The notes beneath the pieces are model-generated. The model had not been told where the DNA came from. It ran no database searches and saw nothing but the letters and a program-made list of their open reading frames with translations. A program made the position numbers and the translations under genes. A stretch of 64,000 nucleotides of DNA from Nocardia wallacei (lineage in GTDB: Bacteria; Actinomycetota; Actinomycetes; Mycobacteriales; Mycobacteriaceae): contig NZ_AP023396.1 of assembly GCF_014466955.1 (NCBI RefSeq), positions 7,378,001-7,442,000 of the forward strand. The letters run 5' to 3'. Positions 43,053-51,948 of the stretch are shown here, piece after piece (positions within the stretch are counted from its first letter, which is position 1; each line of letters begins with the position of its first letter).

Positions 43053-43834
43053 GCCGTCCGTTCGGCGCCCGCCGCATGTCGGGGGCGGTGCGCCCGAGTC
43101 CGGTGTTCCTGTTGATCATCGTGGTCGCGGTGCTGGGTGGCGCGCTGGCCTGGGACGCCGACGTGTCCTCGACGCGGGCGAAGCTCGGTGTGTTCGTGAT
43201 GGTGGTGTTCGGCTGGATCGTCAGCCTGTGCCTGCACGAGTTCGGACATGCGTTCACGGCGTGGCGGGCGGGCGACCGCGAGGTCGAGTTGCGCGGTTAT
43301 CTGACGTTGAATCCGCTGAAGTACAGCCATCCGGTGCTGTCGATCGTGCTGCCGATCATCTTCATCGCGCTGGGCGGGATCGCCCTGCCCGGCGGGGCGG
43401 TCTACCTGCGATCGGGCGGTTTCTCGACGCGCACGCAGCGGATGATCAGCGGCGCGGGCCCGGCGGTGAATGCCGCGTGCGCGGTGGTGCTGCTGGTCGT
43501 GGTGCGGCTGTTCGGCTCGGCCACGTCGCATCCGGCGTTCTGGTTCGGCCTGAGTTTCCTCGCCTATCTGCAGATCATCGCCACCGTGCTGAATCTGATC
43601 CCGGTACCGGGTACCGACGGGTACGGGATCGTGGAGCCGTCGCTGAGTTATCAGACGCGGCGGTCGCTGGAGCAGGTGAAGCCGTGGGGCTTTCTGCTGC
43701 TGTTCGCGCTGCTGTGGGGCGTGCCGCCGCTGCGGGACGCCTTCTATCAGCTCGTCGACACGCTCTTCGACCTGTCCGGAGTTCCGTGGCGATGGTGGCG
43801 GTACGGCAGCAGCCTGACCTGGTTCTGGATGTGA
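43049..43834 (+). CDS. M50-family intramembrane-type metalloprotease homologue
   Basis: A 261-residue membrane protein with six or so helices. The zinc motif HEFGH is in SLCLHEFGHAFTAW and the third ligand region is LNLIPVPGTDGYG, a variant of the N-x-x-P-x-x-x-x-D-G motif of site-2 proteases. No PDZ domain is present, unlike Rip1/RseP. It is co-translated with the Rv0358-like gene and corresponds to Rv0359 in position. Substrate unknown; cleavage of a small membrane protein or structural duty are both possible. Confidence 0.88.
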   Translation: MSRPFGARRMSGAVRPSPVFLLIIVVAVLGGALAWDADVSSTRAKLGVFVMVVFGWIVSLCLHEFGHAFTAWRAGDREVELRGYLTLNPLKYSHPVLSIVLPIIFIALGGIALPGGAVYLRSGGFSTRTQRMISGAGPAVNAACAVVLLVVVRLFGSATSHPAFWFGLSFLAYLQIIATVLNLIPVPGTDGYGIVEPSLSYQTRRSLEQVKPWGFLLLFALLWGVPPLRDAFYQLVDTLFDLSGVPWRWWRYGSSLTWFWM

Positions 43835-44202
43835 GCCAGGGCGGCCATCGCACCGCACACCATCGCCCGGATCTCCCCCTACTTTCCCCTCCCGGTAGGG
43901 CCGCCCGATCCGACCTCGGAGGATCGAGCGGCCCGCTTCGCTCGAGGATGGGCCGGGCCACCACACCAATGGCCGCTGTGCCCACCGCTGTCGCGAAGTT
44001 CCGACCGCGCCGACCCCTCGCCGACGCGGTCGAGAACGACGTTACGAGCGAGCCGGGGCGAGTACACGAGTAGTCCACTACCCGAAGATCAAAGTCGGTG
44101 TCGCACAAGCCGAATCGGACGCTCGCAGGTCGGCCCGGATGCACGTGCACGCCTGCGTAGTCGAGATCGCCTGTGGGCGCGGGCGATTCGACGGCTAACC
44201 GC
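43835..44202. other. 368-bp intergenic region between convergent genes
   Basis: No open frame with coding character was found. The only clear structure is the hairpin at 43899-43933. A short C-rich stretch precedes it. Nothing else of note. Confidence 0.6.
43899..43933. terminator. Hairpin between convergent genes, probable bidirectional terminator
   Basis: A 13-bp stem with one mismatch (GGCCGCCCGATCC paired with GGATCGAGCGGCC) and a 9-base loop, 65 bp after the M50 protease gene and 270 bp after the end of the facing FUSC gene. There is no U-tract, as is common for hairpin terminators in high-GC actinobacteria. Confidence 0.5.
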
Positions 44203-45336
44203 TCAGTCCTCCGGGGTGACGTAGGGGTTGTCGACCGTCGGCGGCAGCAGCGCGATCGCCGACAGCCGCTTCACCCCGCAGACCTGCATCAGATCCACCA
44301 CGATGGAGCGCAGCTGCGCGAACACCACGTGCGCCGACAGCCCGGCGCCGCCGACCAGATCCTTGGTGGCGGCCTTGGCGACGCGGCGCAGCACCCGCGT
44401 GGCCTCGGCGGCGTCGGGCTGCTCGCCCGGGTCGGCGAGCATATAGCGGCGCACCACGTCGATCGCCTTGCCGAGGTCTTCCACCTCGTCGATCAGGCGC
44501 GGGTCGAGGATCTCGTCGTCGCGCACCAGTGTCAGCGCGCGGCGCAGCAGCACGCGGGTGTTGCGGACGGCGTTGTCGAGCGGGTCGGCGGCGGTGCGGA
44601 TGGTTTCCAGGCGCCGTCGCGAATTCCAGTACAGGGGTGAGATGCGGCTGACCTCGCGGCCGCCTTCCAGCGCGTTGCGCAACCCGTCGATCTGCGGCTG
44701 GGTGCCGCGGACGGAGTCCAGGGCCAGACGCACCTTGTCGGCGTTCTGTTCGTGCAGGCCGTCGGCGCATTCGGTGAGCGACTTGCCGACGACGGCGAGG
44801 ATGTCGGCGGCCTGCTGGCGGGCGCGCCGCACCGGGTGCAGCGGGATGACGGCCACCACCAGGACGCCCACCAGCCCGCCGACGAGGGCGTCGATCATCC
44901 GGTTGGCGCCGCCACCGGTGTGCGGCGGCATCAGCGTCGCCACCAGCACCGCGGAGCTGGCGGCCTGCATCGGGATGATCGCGCCGCCGTCGAGGAACAC
45001 GGCCGTCGCCATCGCGAACGCCACCACGAGGGCGATCTGCCACGGCCCGGTGCCGACCCGGGCGATGAAGAAGTCGCCGATGCCGATACCGACCGCGACC
45101 CCCGCCACCAGTTCCACCGAGCGCCGCAGCCGCGCCCCGAAGGAGACGCCGATCGAGATGACGGCGGCCATCGGAGCGAAGAACGGCTGCGGGTGGCCGA
45201 TCACACGGTGCGCGAGGAACCAGGCCAGCGCGGCGGCGACGGCGCACTGCACGATGGGCAGCGCGGATTTGCGCAACCGCTGGGAGCCGTTGCGCAGACG
45301 CTGCTTACCGCTGTCGCGGACGGCCCCGATCCGCAT
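44203..45336 (-). CDS. FUSC-family (aromatic acid exporter-like) membrane protein
   Basis: A 377-residue protein. Hydrophobic helices cover about residues 25-170 (for example VQCAVAAALAWFLAHRVIG and QIALVVAFAMATAVFL), with RRSVELVAGVAVGIGIGD, the hallmark block of FUSC/ArAE proteins. A cytoplasmic helical half follows, with long charged helices. Family members export aromatic acids or act in envelope stress. The ATG at 45336 is used; a TTG at 45357 would add seven residues. Absent from this place in M. tuberculosis, so probably a lineage-specific insertion. Confidence 0.83.
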   Translation of the reverse strand: MRIGAVRDSGKQRLRNGSQRLRKSALPIVQCAVAAALAWFLAHRVIGHPQPFFAPMAAVISIGVSFGARLRRSVELVAGVAVGIGIGDFFIARVGTGPWQIALVVAFAMATAVFLDGGAIIPMQAASSAVLVATLMPPHTGGGANRMIDALVGGLVGVLVVAVIPLHPVRRARQQAADILAVVGKSLTECADGLHEQNADKVRLALDSVRGTQPQIDGLRNALEGGREVSRISPLYWNSRRRLETIRTAADPLDNAVRNTRVLLRRALTLVRDDEILDPRLIDEVEDLGKAIDVVRRYMLADPGEQPDAAEATRVLRRVAKAATKDLVGGAGLSAHVVFAQLRSIVVDLMQVCGVKRLSAIALLPPTVDNPYVTPED

Positions 45337-45376
45337 CGATGACGACAGGTTGGTCAATGCGATGGACGGGTCTCGC

Positions 45377-45838
45377 TCAGTCCAGGCCGAGTTCGCTCGC
45401 GGCCCGCGGATCGCAGTCCTCGAGCAGGTCCAGGCAGCGGGCGTACTCGTCGGTCTCGCCGATGGCGCGGGCGGCCCGCGCCAGCGCGCCGACGCTGCGC
45501 AGGAAGCCGCGGTTGGGCTCGTGGCTCCACGGCACCGGACCGAAGCCCTTCCAGCCGTTGCGGCGCAGCAGGTCCAGGCCGCGGTGGTAGCCCGTGCGAG
45601 CGAAGGCGTAGGCGGCGATGACGTCGGGCTGGACCGGGCTCGCGCCGTCGATGTCGGCCCCCGCGGCCTCGGCGCGGGTCAGCGCGTCCTCGGCGAGGCA
45701 GGCCCAGGCGATCGACGCCGTCGGGTGCGCGGCGGCCACCTGCACCGGGTCCTGACCGTCGAGTATTGCCTCCTCCGCGTCGGAGAGTTCGGGGAGCAAT
45801 ACCGGTTGCGGTCCGAGCAGATCGCCGAAGGAGGTCAT
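45377..45838 (-). CDS. DUF3151 protein, Rv0360c-like
   Basis: A 153-residue cytoplasmic helical protein. The string ELSDAEEAILDGQDPVQVAA, then AHPTASIAWACLAEDAL, YAFARTGYHRGLDLLRRNGW and CLDLLEDCDPRAASELGL, is diagnostic of DUF3151 in Mycobacteriales. The ATG at 45838 follows GGAG-like purines on its strand; the upstream frame (open past 48,500) is an artefact of GC bias. Divergent from the large repeat protein, as Rv0360c is from Rv0361. Function unknown. Confidence 0.88.
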   Translation of the reverse strand: MTSFGDLLGPQPVLLPELSDAEEAILDGQDPVQVAAAHPTASIAWACLAEDALTRAEAAGADIDGASPVQPDVIAAYAFARTGYHRGLDLLRRNGWKGFGPVPWSHEPNRGFLRSVGALARAARAIGETDEYARCLDLLEDCDPRAASELGLD

Positions 45839-45962
45839 GGGGACATTATTCACACGCCGCGCGCCCGGGCGCCGACTGTCGTGCCGCAATGTGCACCGGC
45901 GCTCCAAATGCTGGTTAGGCTGACCGTCGAGTTCACTGTTGACGTTGAGCGAGGGGTAGCGC

Positions 45963-48900
45963 GTGTCCGACCCGAACGACCAGAAGCCCGAACGGCAGGC
46001 ACACCCGGGTGCTCCGGGCGCCGAACGTTCTTCGCCTGCCGTGCCGCCCCCCGGCCCGGCCGGGTCCGCCGGACAGACCCAGCGCATCCCCCGCGACCGA
46101 GTAGCGGGCCGCTCCCCCTCCGACACGCCCGACCCCTCCGCCGCGGAAACCGAAGCCATCCGAAAGGACCCCGGCGCCCCGTCCCCCGGCCGCCCAGGCG
46201 TATCCCCCTCCCCCACGCCACCGCGCCCGGGTGGACAGTCGAGCCGAGTCGGGCACGACGACCGCGGACCGGCGGGACGGGAGCAGCCGCCCGCTTCGGA
46301 CGGGAGCGCAGCACCGACCCGGCCCGTACCCGCCCAGCAGCGGCCGGGCGGCAGAGCCATAACAGGCTTGCCACAGCGGATCGCAGCCGCCCGTGCCGGA
46401 CAAGGCGTTTCGCGCGCCCCCTCCTCCAGCCCCGGCACCGGGCAGGCCCACCCACCCGCCACCAACCGCGATACCGATGCGGCCCAGCCCGTCCCGCCGA
46501 GCTCCGGTACCCCACAGGCCGCTACACCGGGCCCGGCACCGAGCGCTGCCGGACAGAGCGGTCCGACCACCTCCGGAAGGCTCGCCGACACCACGCAAGG
46601 CAGCACGCCGGGCCCCCGATCGAATAGCGCTGGCGGCCAAGGCGATTCGCCCGGCGCAGGATCCCGTTCCGGCGCCGGACAGGGCGGTACATCCGGCCCG
46701 GGATCGAGTACTGGTGCACCGGGTGGTCTGCCCGGCCCGGAAGAGAACCCCGATGCCGAGCGTGGCGGTGCGTCCGGTTCAGAGTCGAGCAGCACGGCAG
46801 GACAGGGTGGTTTGCCCGGTACGGGCGAGAGTCCCGACCCCAGGCGTGGCGGTGCGGCCAGCTCGGGGGAGAGTGCCGATGCCGGGCCGGGCGGTACGCC
46901 GGGCCGAGGAGCGAGTAGCCGAGCCGGACAGAGTGGTTTGCCTGGTTCGAGGTCGAGTGGTAGTGCAGGGCAAGGTGTTTCACGGGCGGTGTCGAACCTC
47001 GGTGGTGGGCAAGGAGGGTCGCTAGGAGCGAAGTCCGGTGCGCCTTCGCCGAGGCTCGGTGGGGCGGCTGAACGGCCCGCGCCGAGTGCTGCTGGGGCAG
47101 GGCGGGGCGAGTCGGTGCCCGCGCAGGAGAAGGCGGCGCAGCCGAACCAGGGGGCGGGCCGACCCGGTGCCGCTGCCGCGCAGGGTGGTTCGCCGTCCGG
47201 CACCTCCGATGCCGGTGCGCTCGGCTCGGTAGGGGCGAAGTCCGGTGTGCCTTCGTTCGGATCGGGCGGGTTGGCTGACCGGCCCGCATCGGGTGCGGCG
47301 GGGCGGGGGGAGTCGGTGCCCGCGCAGGAGAAGGCGGCGCTGCCGAACCAGGGGGCGGGCGGTCGCGGTACTACCGCCGCGCAAGGTGGTTCGCCGTCCG
47401 GCACCTCCGATTCCGATGCGTCGAGTTCGGGTGATTCGGGCCCCGGTGCCCGCGCATCCGTACCGGCGGCCCCGGGATCCAGCACGTCCAGGTCCGGCGC
47501 ATCGGGTTCGAGCAGCTCTGGTCCGAGCGGGTCAGGCGCGAGGGAATCCGGCATCTCGGACCGCCGTGCAACGGAATCCGGCACATCCGGGCGGGGCGTG
47601 GCGGGGCCCGACACATCCGGGCGGGGCACGGGCGGAACCGGCACATCCGGGCGGGGGACGGCAGGGGACGGAACCGGCAGCGCTGGCGATCCGCGCGGGT
47701 CGGCTCGTGGGGTTGGGTTCAGCGCGTCCGGGTCGGGTTCGGGCGGGGCGGGGGACGAGGGCAGTGCATCCGGTTCGGGTGGGCGTGGAAGCTCTTCTCC
47801 CACAGCGGAATCGATCAAGCGGTCGGCGGCTGCGGCCGGGGTGGGGGCGGAGGCCGAGACCGAGGCTATTGCCAAGAGTGGGGGCAAGGCGGAGGCTTCG
47901 GGCGAGGAGCCGAGCGGGGACGAGGCGGAGACTACTGCCATTCCGGCGATTTCGAATCCTTCGGATGCCAAGACGATGGTGTTGCCGGTGCAGCAGCCGG
48001 GTGACCAGGCGACCGAGAAGATTCGTACCGAGCGTGCCGGGCAGTCGGGGGATCGGGTGGTGTCGTCCGGGGCCGGCCCGGCTCCGGTTACCCGGCCACC
48101 CGCTACTCCCCGGCCGGGGGCGGGGCCGAAGAACCCGGTGCCCCAAGGGCCTTCGGGGCCGGGGCAGCCGCCTGCCGCCGAGCCTGGCCGCCCTGGTGGC
48201 GCTCGCCCCCCGAAGCCGAGGCAGGCCAGTGCTCCGTCGCCCGCCGACATCCAGCCGACCATGCCCGCCCAGCCGCTGCCACCGCGCACACCACAGCAGG
48301 GCCAGCAGCAACGCCCAGCCGTCCCACTGCAGGGCCAGCAGCACACGGCCAACTCGCCACAGCAAGGCCAGCAGCACACGGCCGCCTCGCCACAGCAGGG
48401 CCAGCAACACGCGCCCGCCCCGCCGCAGCAAGGCCAGCAACACGCAGCCAACTCGCCACAGCAGGGCCAGCAACACGCGCCCGCCTCGCCACAGCAAGGC
48501 CAGCAACACGCAGCCAACTCGCCACAGCAAGTCCGGCAACGCGGGGCCGCCTCGCCACAGCAAGGTCAGCAACCGCGCGCGATCGCGCCGCCGCAGCATG
48601 TGCCGCCCGCTGCTGCCCCCGGCGCCCCGGGTGGCAATCGCAAGCGCTGGCTGGTCTTCGCCGGTGCGGCGGCGGTCGTTCTCGTGGTCGCGCTGGTCGC
48701 CGCCATCGTGGGACTGTCCGGCGGCGGCGCCGACAACTCACCGGAGGGCCGGGTGAAGGCCGCCGTGTCGGACTACGCCGACGCGCTCGACAGCGGCGAT
48801 CTGACCGAGTTGCGCGCGGCCACCTGCGGCCCGCTGCACGACTTCTATCAGAACATCGCCCCGGACCAGTTCGCCGGCGTGCACAAGCTGTCGGTGGACC

Positions 48901-49076
48901 AGAAGAAGGTCCCCCGGGTGGACAGCGTCGACTCCGTGGAGATCACCGGCGACAAGGCGGTCGCGCAGGCCAGCGTCTACACCGACGCCGACCCGAACAG
49001 CCGCACCGCCCGCACCTTCGATCTCCAGCAGACCCCCGACGGCTGGAAGGTGTGCGATCCTCCGAACGCCGGCTGA
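45963..49076 (+). CDS. Giant low-complexity Rv0361-like membrane protein
   Basis: A 1037-residue protein. Residues 1-885 are Pro/Gly/Ser/Gln-rich and surely disordered. One membrane helix (WLVFAGAAAVVLVVALVAAIVGL, about 896-918) follows, then a C-terminal outside domain of about 115 residues resembling DUF4878/NTF2-like domains, with cysteines in ATCGPLHD and KVCDPP. The GTG at 45963 has GAGGGG upstream. The position next to DUF3151 matches Rv0361 (275 residues), so the cytoplasmic tail has expanded some four-fold by repeats: a 69-residue tandem duplication and nine copies of an 11-residue PQQGQQ unit. Role unknown. Confidence 0.82.
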   Translation: MSDPNDQKPERQAHPGAPGAERSSPAVPPPGPAGSAGQTQRIPRDRVAGRSPSDTPDPSAAETEAIRKDPGAPSPGRPGVSPSPTPPRPGGQSSRVGHDDRGPAGREQPPASDGSAAPTRPVPAQQRPGGRAITGLPQRIAAARAGQGVSRAPSSSPGTGQAHPPATNRDTDAAQPVPPSSGTPQAATPGPAPSAAGQSGPTTSGRLADTTQGSTPGPRSNSAGGQGDSPGAGSRSGAGQGGTSGPGSSTGAPGGLPGPEENPDAERGGASGSESSSTAGQGGLPGTGESPDPRRGGAASSGESADAGPGGTPGRGASSRAGQSGLPGSRSSGSAGQGVSRAVSNLGGGQGGSLGAKSGAPSPRLGGAAERPAPSAAGAGRGESVPAQEKAAQPNQGAGRPGAAAAQGGSPSGTSDAGALGSVGAKSGVPSFGSGGLADRPASGAAGRGESVPAQEKAALPNQGAGGRGTTAAQGGSPSGTSDSDASSSGDSGPGARASVPAAPGSSTSRSGASGSSSSGPSGSGARESGISDRRATESGTSGRGVAGPDTSGRGTGGTGTSGRGTAGDGTGSAGDPRGSARGVGFSASGSGSGGAGDEGSASGSGGRGSSSPTAESIKRSAAAAGVGAEAETEAIAKSGGKAEASGEEPSGDEAETTAIPAISNPSDAKTMVLPVQQPGDQATEKIRTERAGQSGDRVVSSGAGPAPVTRPPATPRPGAGPKNPVPQGPSGPGQPPAAEPGRPGGARPPKPRQASAPSPADIQPTMPAQPLPPRTPQQGQQQRPAVPLQGQQHTANSPQQGQQHTAASPQQGQQHAPAPPQQGQQHAANSPQQGQQHAPASPQQGQQHAANSPQQVRQRGAASPQQGQQPRAIAPPQHVPPAAAPGAPGGNRKRWLVFAGAAAVVLVVALVAAIVGLSGGGADNSPEGRVKAAVSDYADALDSGDLTELRAATCGPLHDFYQNIAPDQFAGVHKLSVDQKKVPRVDSVDSVEITGDKAVAQASVYTDADPNSRTARTFDLQQTPDGWKVCDPPNAG
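47028..47441 (+). repeat. Two 207-bp tandem copies in the giant repeat protein gene
   Basis: Copies begin at 47028 and 47235, 207 bp (69 codons) apart. Shared protein strings include GRGESVPAQEKAA, PNQGAG and AAQGGSPSGTSD. The second copy has drifted and carries small indels, yet the frame is kept. Confidence 0.75.
48291..48587 (+). repeat. Nine 33-bp tandem repeats (PQQGQQ units)
   Basis: Nine consecutive in-frame 33-bp units encode PQQGQQHAANS and close variants (first PQQGQQQRPAV, last PQQGQQPRAIA). Alternate units end in AANS or APAS/AAS, suggesting expansion by a 66-bp dimer. Such units change number easily between strains. Confidence 0.92.
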
Positions 49077-49095
49077 CCCGTGCACCGACGAGCTG

Positions 49096-49153
49096 CTGTG
49101 ACGTTCACCGCCGCCTGTGACATTTCGGCACGGCCGCGCGATGAACGTCACAG
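49096..49153. promoter_or_regulatory. 12-bp perfect inverted repeat before the dehydratase gene
   Basis: CTGTGACGTTCA at 49096-49107 pairs exactly with TGAACGTCACAG at 49142-49153, with 34 bases between. A further TGTGACATTTC at 49116 repeats the half site. It lies 20 bp after the repeat-protein gene and about 120 bp before the next ATG, so it may be a terminator for the former or an operator for the latter. Confidence 0.45.
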
Positions 49154-49275
49154 AGACCTGGTCGCCGGTCCGAAACCCGGTAGCATGGCCCGGTTGCCCG
49201 GCCGCCCCGCACAGCCCAATTCCGGGGTTTCGGCCGGTCCGAGTATTTACGCAGTAAGAGCAGGGAGCAAGGGAT

Positions 49276-50316
49276 ATGCCGCAGCTGGCACCCGACGCGC
49301 CGGCACCCACGGCCTTGGCCGGTCGGCATTTCCGGATTCGGGACCACTACGACGTCGGGCGGGAGAAGATCCGCGAATTCGCCCGCGCGGTGCAGAACGC
49401 CCATCCGGCGCACTGGTACGACGCCGACGCCGGGAAGCTCGGCTGGGACGGCATCGTCGCGCCACCGACCTTCGGTTCGGTGATCGGCATGACCATCACC
49501 CAGGCTCTGCTCGACACGGTGCTGTCCGACTACGACCTGTCCCAGGTGCTGCAGACCGATCAGGTCTTCGAGGCGCACCGCCCCATCGTGGCGGGCGACC
49601 GGCTGCGCAGCGAGGCGATCATCGAGTCGGTCCGCCGGGTGCGCGGCAACGACTTCATCGTCGTCAAGGCCATCCTCACCGACGCGTCCGGCGCCGTCGT
49701 GCTGGTGGCGACCACCAGCATCGTGGCGCGGCTGGGCGAGGGCGACCCCGACATCGTGCGACTGGTCGAGGGTCTGGTCATGCGGCGTCGCGAGGAGGAC
49801 CGCATCGACCCGGACGTGCTCGCGCCGATCACGGCCGAGGAGGCCACCCCGGTGCCGACGCTCGCCGAATCATGGCGCGGCGCACCGGTTCACAGCGAGC
49901 CGAGCTTCGACGACCTGAGCGTCGGATACCAGCTGCCCGCCCGCACCATGCAGCTCAGCCGCGGCGACCTGGTGAACTACGCCGGGGTCTCCGGCGACCC
50001 CAACCCGATCCATTTCAGCGACCGCGCCGCCGAGCTGGCGGGCCTGCCGACCGTCGTCGCCCACGGTCTGCTGACGATGGGCCTGGGCGGGGAGTTCCTG
50101 AGTTCCTGGCTGGGCGATCCGACCGCGATCGAGAGCTACAGCGTGCGCCTTTCGGGTTTCGTCCCGGTGGAACCGCTGTCGCCCGCCCGGATCGAATTCA
50201 CCGGCAAGGTCAAATCCTTGGACCCGGAACGCCGCACCGCCACGATCCTGCTGAGCGGCACCTCCGCGGGCAAGAAGCTGTTCGGCCGGGCCATCGCCCA
50301 GGTTCGATTGAGCTAG
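49276..50316 (+). CDS. Fused HadA/HadB-type (3R)-hydroxyacyl-ACP dehydratase
   Basis: A 346-residue double hot-dog protein. Residues 1-165 resemble the HadA/HadC (FAS1_DH/MaoC N) half: FRIRDHYDVGREKIREFARAV, WDGIVAPPTFGSV. Residues 205-346 are the MaoC half, with the hydratase 2 motif NYAGVSGDPNPIHFSD carrying the catalytic Asp and His and then VVAHGLLTMGL. In M. tuberculosis HadA, B and C are separate subunits of the mycolic-acid FAS-II dehydratase; here A-like and B-like halves are joined. It may act in mycolate elongation or on another 3-hydroxyacyl thioester. Confidence 0.88.
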   Translation: MPQLAPDAPAPTALAGRHFRIRDHYDVGREKIREFARAVQNAHPAHWYDADAGKLGWDGIVAPPTFGSVIGMTITQALLDTVLSDYDLSQVLQTDQVFEAHRPIVAGDRLRSEAIIESVRRVRGNDFIVVKAILTDASGAVVLVATTSIVARLGEGDPDIVRLVEGLVMRRREEDRIDPDVLAPITAEEATPVPTLAESWRGAPVHSEPSFDDLSVGYQLPARTMQLSRGDLVNYAGVSGDPNPIHFSDRAAELAGLPTVVAHGLLTMGLGGEFLSSWLGDPTAIESYSVRLSGFVPVEPLSPARIEFTGKVKSLDPERRTATILLSGTSAGKKLFGRAIAQVRLS

Positions 50317-50318
50317 GC

Positions 50319-51809
50319 TCATCCGCCGAGTTCGGCGCGCATCAGGTAGACGTTGTAGTCGCTCCAGGTGCTGATGGTGAAATACAGGTCCGAGCCGGTG
50401 GACCAGGGATGGATGAATCCGCCGTAGAGCTCGGGGTAGGCGCTCACCGAGACCGTCGGTGTGCTCTCCGACCACCCACCCTGGGGTGAATTCGCTTCGC
50501 GCACAACGATGGCGGTCTTCGCGGTGTCCAGGTAGCTCATCTGCCACACACCGCGGCCGGGGTCGTAGCGGACCGACAGCTCACCGGCGGGACCGTCGAC
50601 GATCGACGTCGCCGAGGCGGCGCCGCCGGCCGGGGTCCAGTGTCCGTCCCGCCAGTACTGGTAGGCGGTCGTGTTGAGCACCTGGTCGACCGGTACCCGG
50701 GCGAGCCCCACCGAGCCGAGCCGGGTATTGGGGGTGCCGAACATGTACACGTAACCGTCGTGCGGAACCATCGCGGACACTTGGAAATTCGACAGTCCGA
50801 AGATGTTGTCCCACCGCGCGTGCGGATCCTTGGTCCAGGTCTGACCGTGGTCGTCGGAGTAGGCGATGCCGCCGTAGTTGGTGTAGAAGGTGCCGGGTAC
50901 CCCGTTCCAGGTGCGAATCGACATGTAGCTCAGGTACTGCCGATATCCGGTCGGCGAATCCGGTTGCGGCAGCGCGAATCCGGAGGTCGGGATGGTGGTG
51001 ATCTCGATATTGTCCTTCTTGCGGCTCGGCAGCACCTCCGCCGCGTGACAGCGGCCGTCGGTGACCATGCGGTCCAGCACCACGCCCTGGCTCAGATCCC
51101 GGTTGCTGCTGAAACCGAGCAGATTGCTGCGCCAGTCCCCGCCCATCCCGCCGGGCGGATGGAAGCCGACGCCGACCGTGTCGCCGAAGGCCATCGCGAT
51201 CTCGTCCGGTCCGCTCTCCCACATGATGCCGAGATCGGTGCCGTACACCTGCCACCGCTTGTCGGTGCGGTTCACCGACCGCGCGCCGGTCAGCTTGGCG
51301 ACCTCACGTACGCCCCGCACTCCCGGCGCGGGCGGCGGCGCGGTCCGCGGCGCCGGCTCCACCGGCGGATCGGCGCGCGGCGGGGGCGGCGGTACCGGGT
51401 CCGGCGAGGGGCCGGGCGGGAGCGCGAAATAGAACGGCTGCGGATTCACCAGCAACTCGGGGATGCCGAGACGGCCGAGCGGCCCCGGCGGCGGCTCCGG
51501 CGCGTCGGTGAGATCGGGGCACGGGTTGACGCACGGATCCGGCGGCAGCTCCTGCCGCGTCCGGGTGGGCGGCACCGCGGGCCCCGGCCCGGGATCCACC
51601 GTGACCACCGGGTACGGCACCGGCACCTCGAGGGTCTTCGGCACCAGCCCGGCATGGGTGGGCGCGGGATCGCTCGCGCACGGCCCGGCGCCGGGAACCG
51701 GTGCGGCCGAACCACTCTCGGCATCGGCCAGCGCCGGGGGCGGCGTACCCAGCAGCGCCCCGGCACCCACGACGATCGTTCCAACGGCAGCCAGCAGCCG
51801 CACGGCCAT
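50319..51809 (-). CDS. Secreted DUF4185-domain protein
   Basis: A 496-residue exported protein: signal peptide with LLAAVGTIVVGAGALLG and cleavage near ALA-DAE (about residue 29), a Pro-rich stretch to about 180, then a beta-propeller-like DUF4185 domain. Repeated elements such as AMAFGDTVGVGF, SDDHGQTWTKDP and VYMFGTPNTRLGSVGLARVP support the latter. AGGGG six bases before the ATG at 51809 decides the start over GTG at 51827. The fold resembles sialidase/glycosidase propellers, and some members are linked to arabinan or sugar binding, but activity here is unproven. Confidence 0.85.
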   Translation of the reverse strand: MAVRLLAAVGTIVVGAGALLGTPPPALADAESGSAAPVPGAGPCASDPAPTHAGLVPKTLEVPVPYPVVTVDPGPGPAVPPTRTRQELPPDPCVNPCPDLTDAPEPPPGPLGRLGIPELLVNPQPFYFALPPGPSPDPVPPPPPRADPPVEPAPRTAPPPAPGVRGVREVAKLTGARSVNRTDKRWQVYGTDLGIMWESGPDEIAMAFGDTVGVGFHPPGGMGGDWRSNLLGFSSNRDLSQGVVLDRMVTDGRCHAAEVLPSRKKDNIEITTIPTSGFALPQPDSPTGYRQYLSYMSIRTWNGVPGTFYTNYGGIAYSDDHGQTWTKDPHARWDNIFGLSNFQVSAMVPHDGYVYMFGTPNTRLGSVGLARVPVDQVLNTTAYQYWRDGHWTPAGGAASATSIVDGPAGELSVRYDPGRGVWQMSYLDTAKTAIVVREANSPQGGWSESTPTVSVSAYPELYGGFIHPWSTGSDLYFTISTWSDYNVYLMRAELGG

Positions 51810-51948
51810 GGTCCAACCCCTCGACACCGTGTCTTGCGCGAATTCGGACGCCGCGAACGCGAGCCGCGCCGCGGCCTTCTCACCGGGCCAGACCCTACCG
51901 GGCCGACCGCCCCGATTCGTGGCATTTCACAGCCGCGCCGCCGGCCGG

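Noticed and set aside
45377..48517. 1046-codon open frame on the minus strand, antisense to the repeat protein
   Set aside because: Only its last 153 codons (DUF3151) have coding character. The rest is the reverse of GC-rich repeats, with biased Cys/Trp/Pro strings.
48291..48587. CRISPR array
   Set aside because: Units are contiguous 33-bp in-frame coding repeats without spacers, and no cas genes are nearby.
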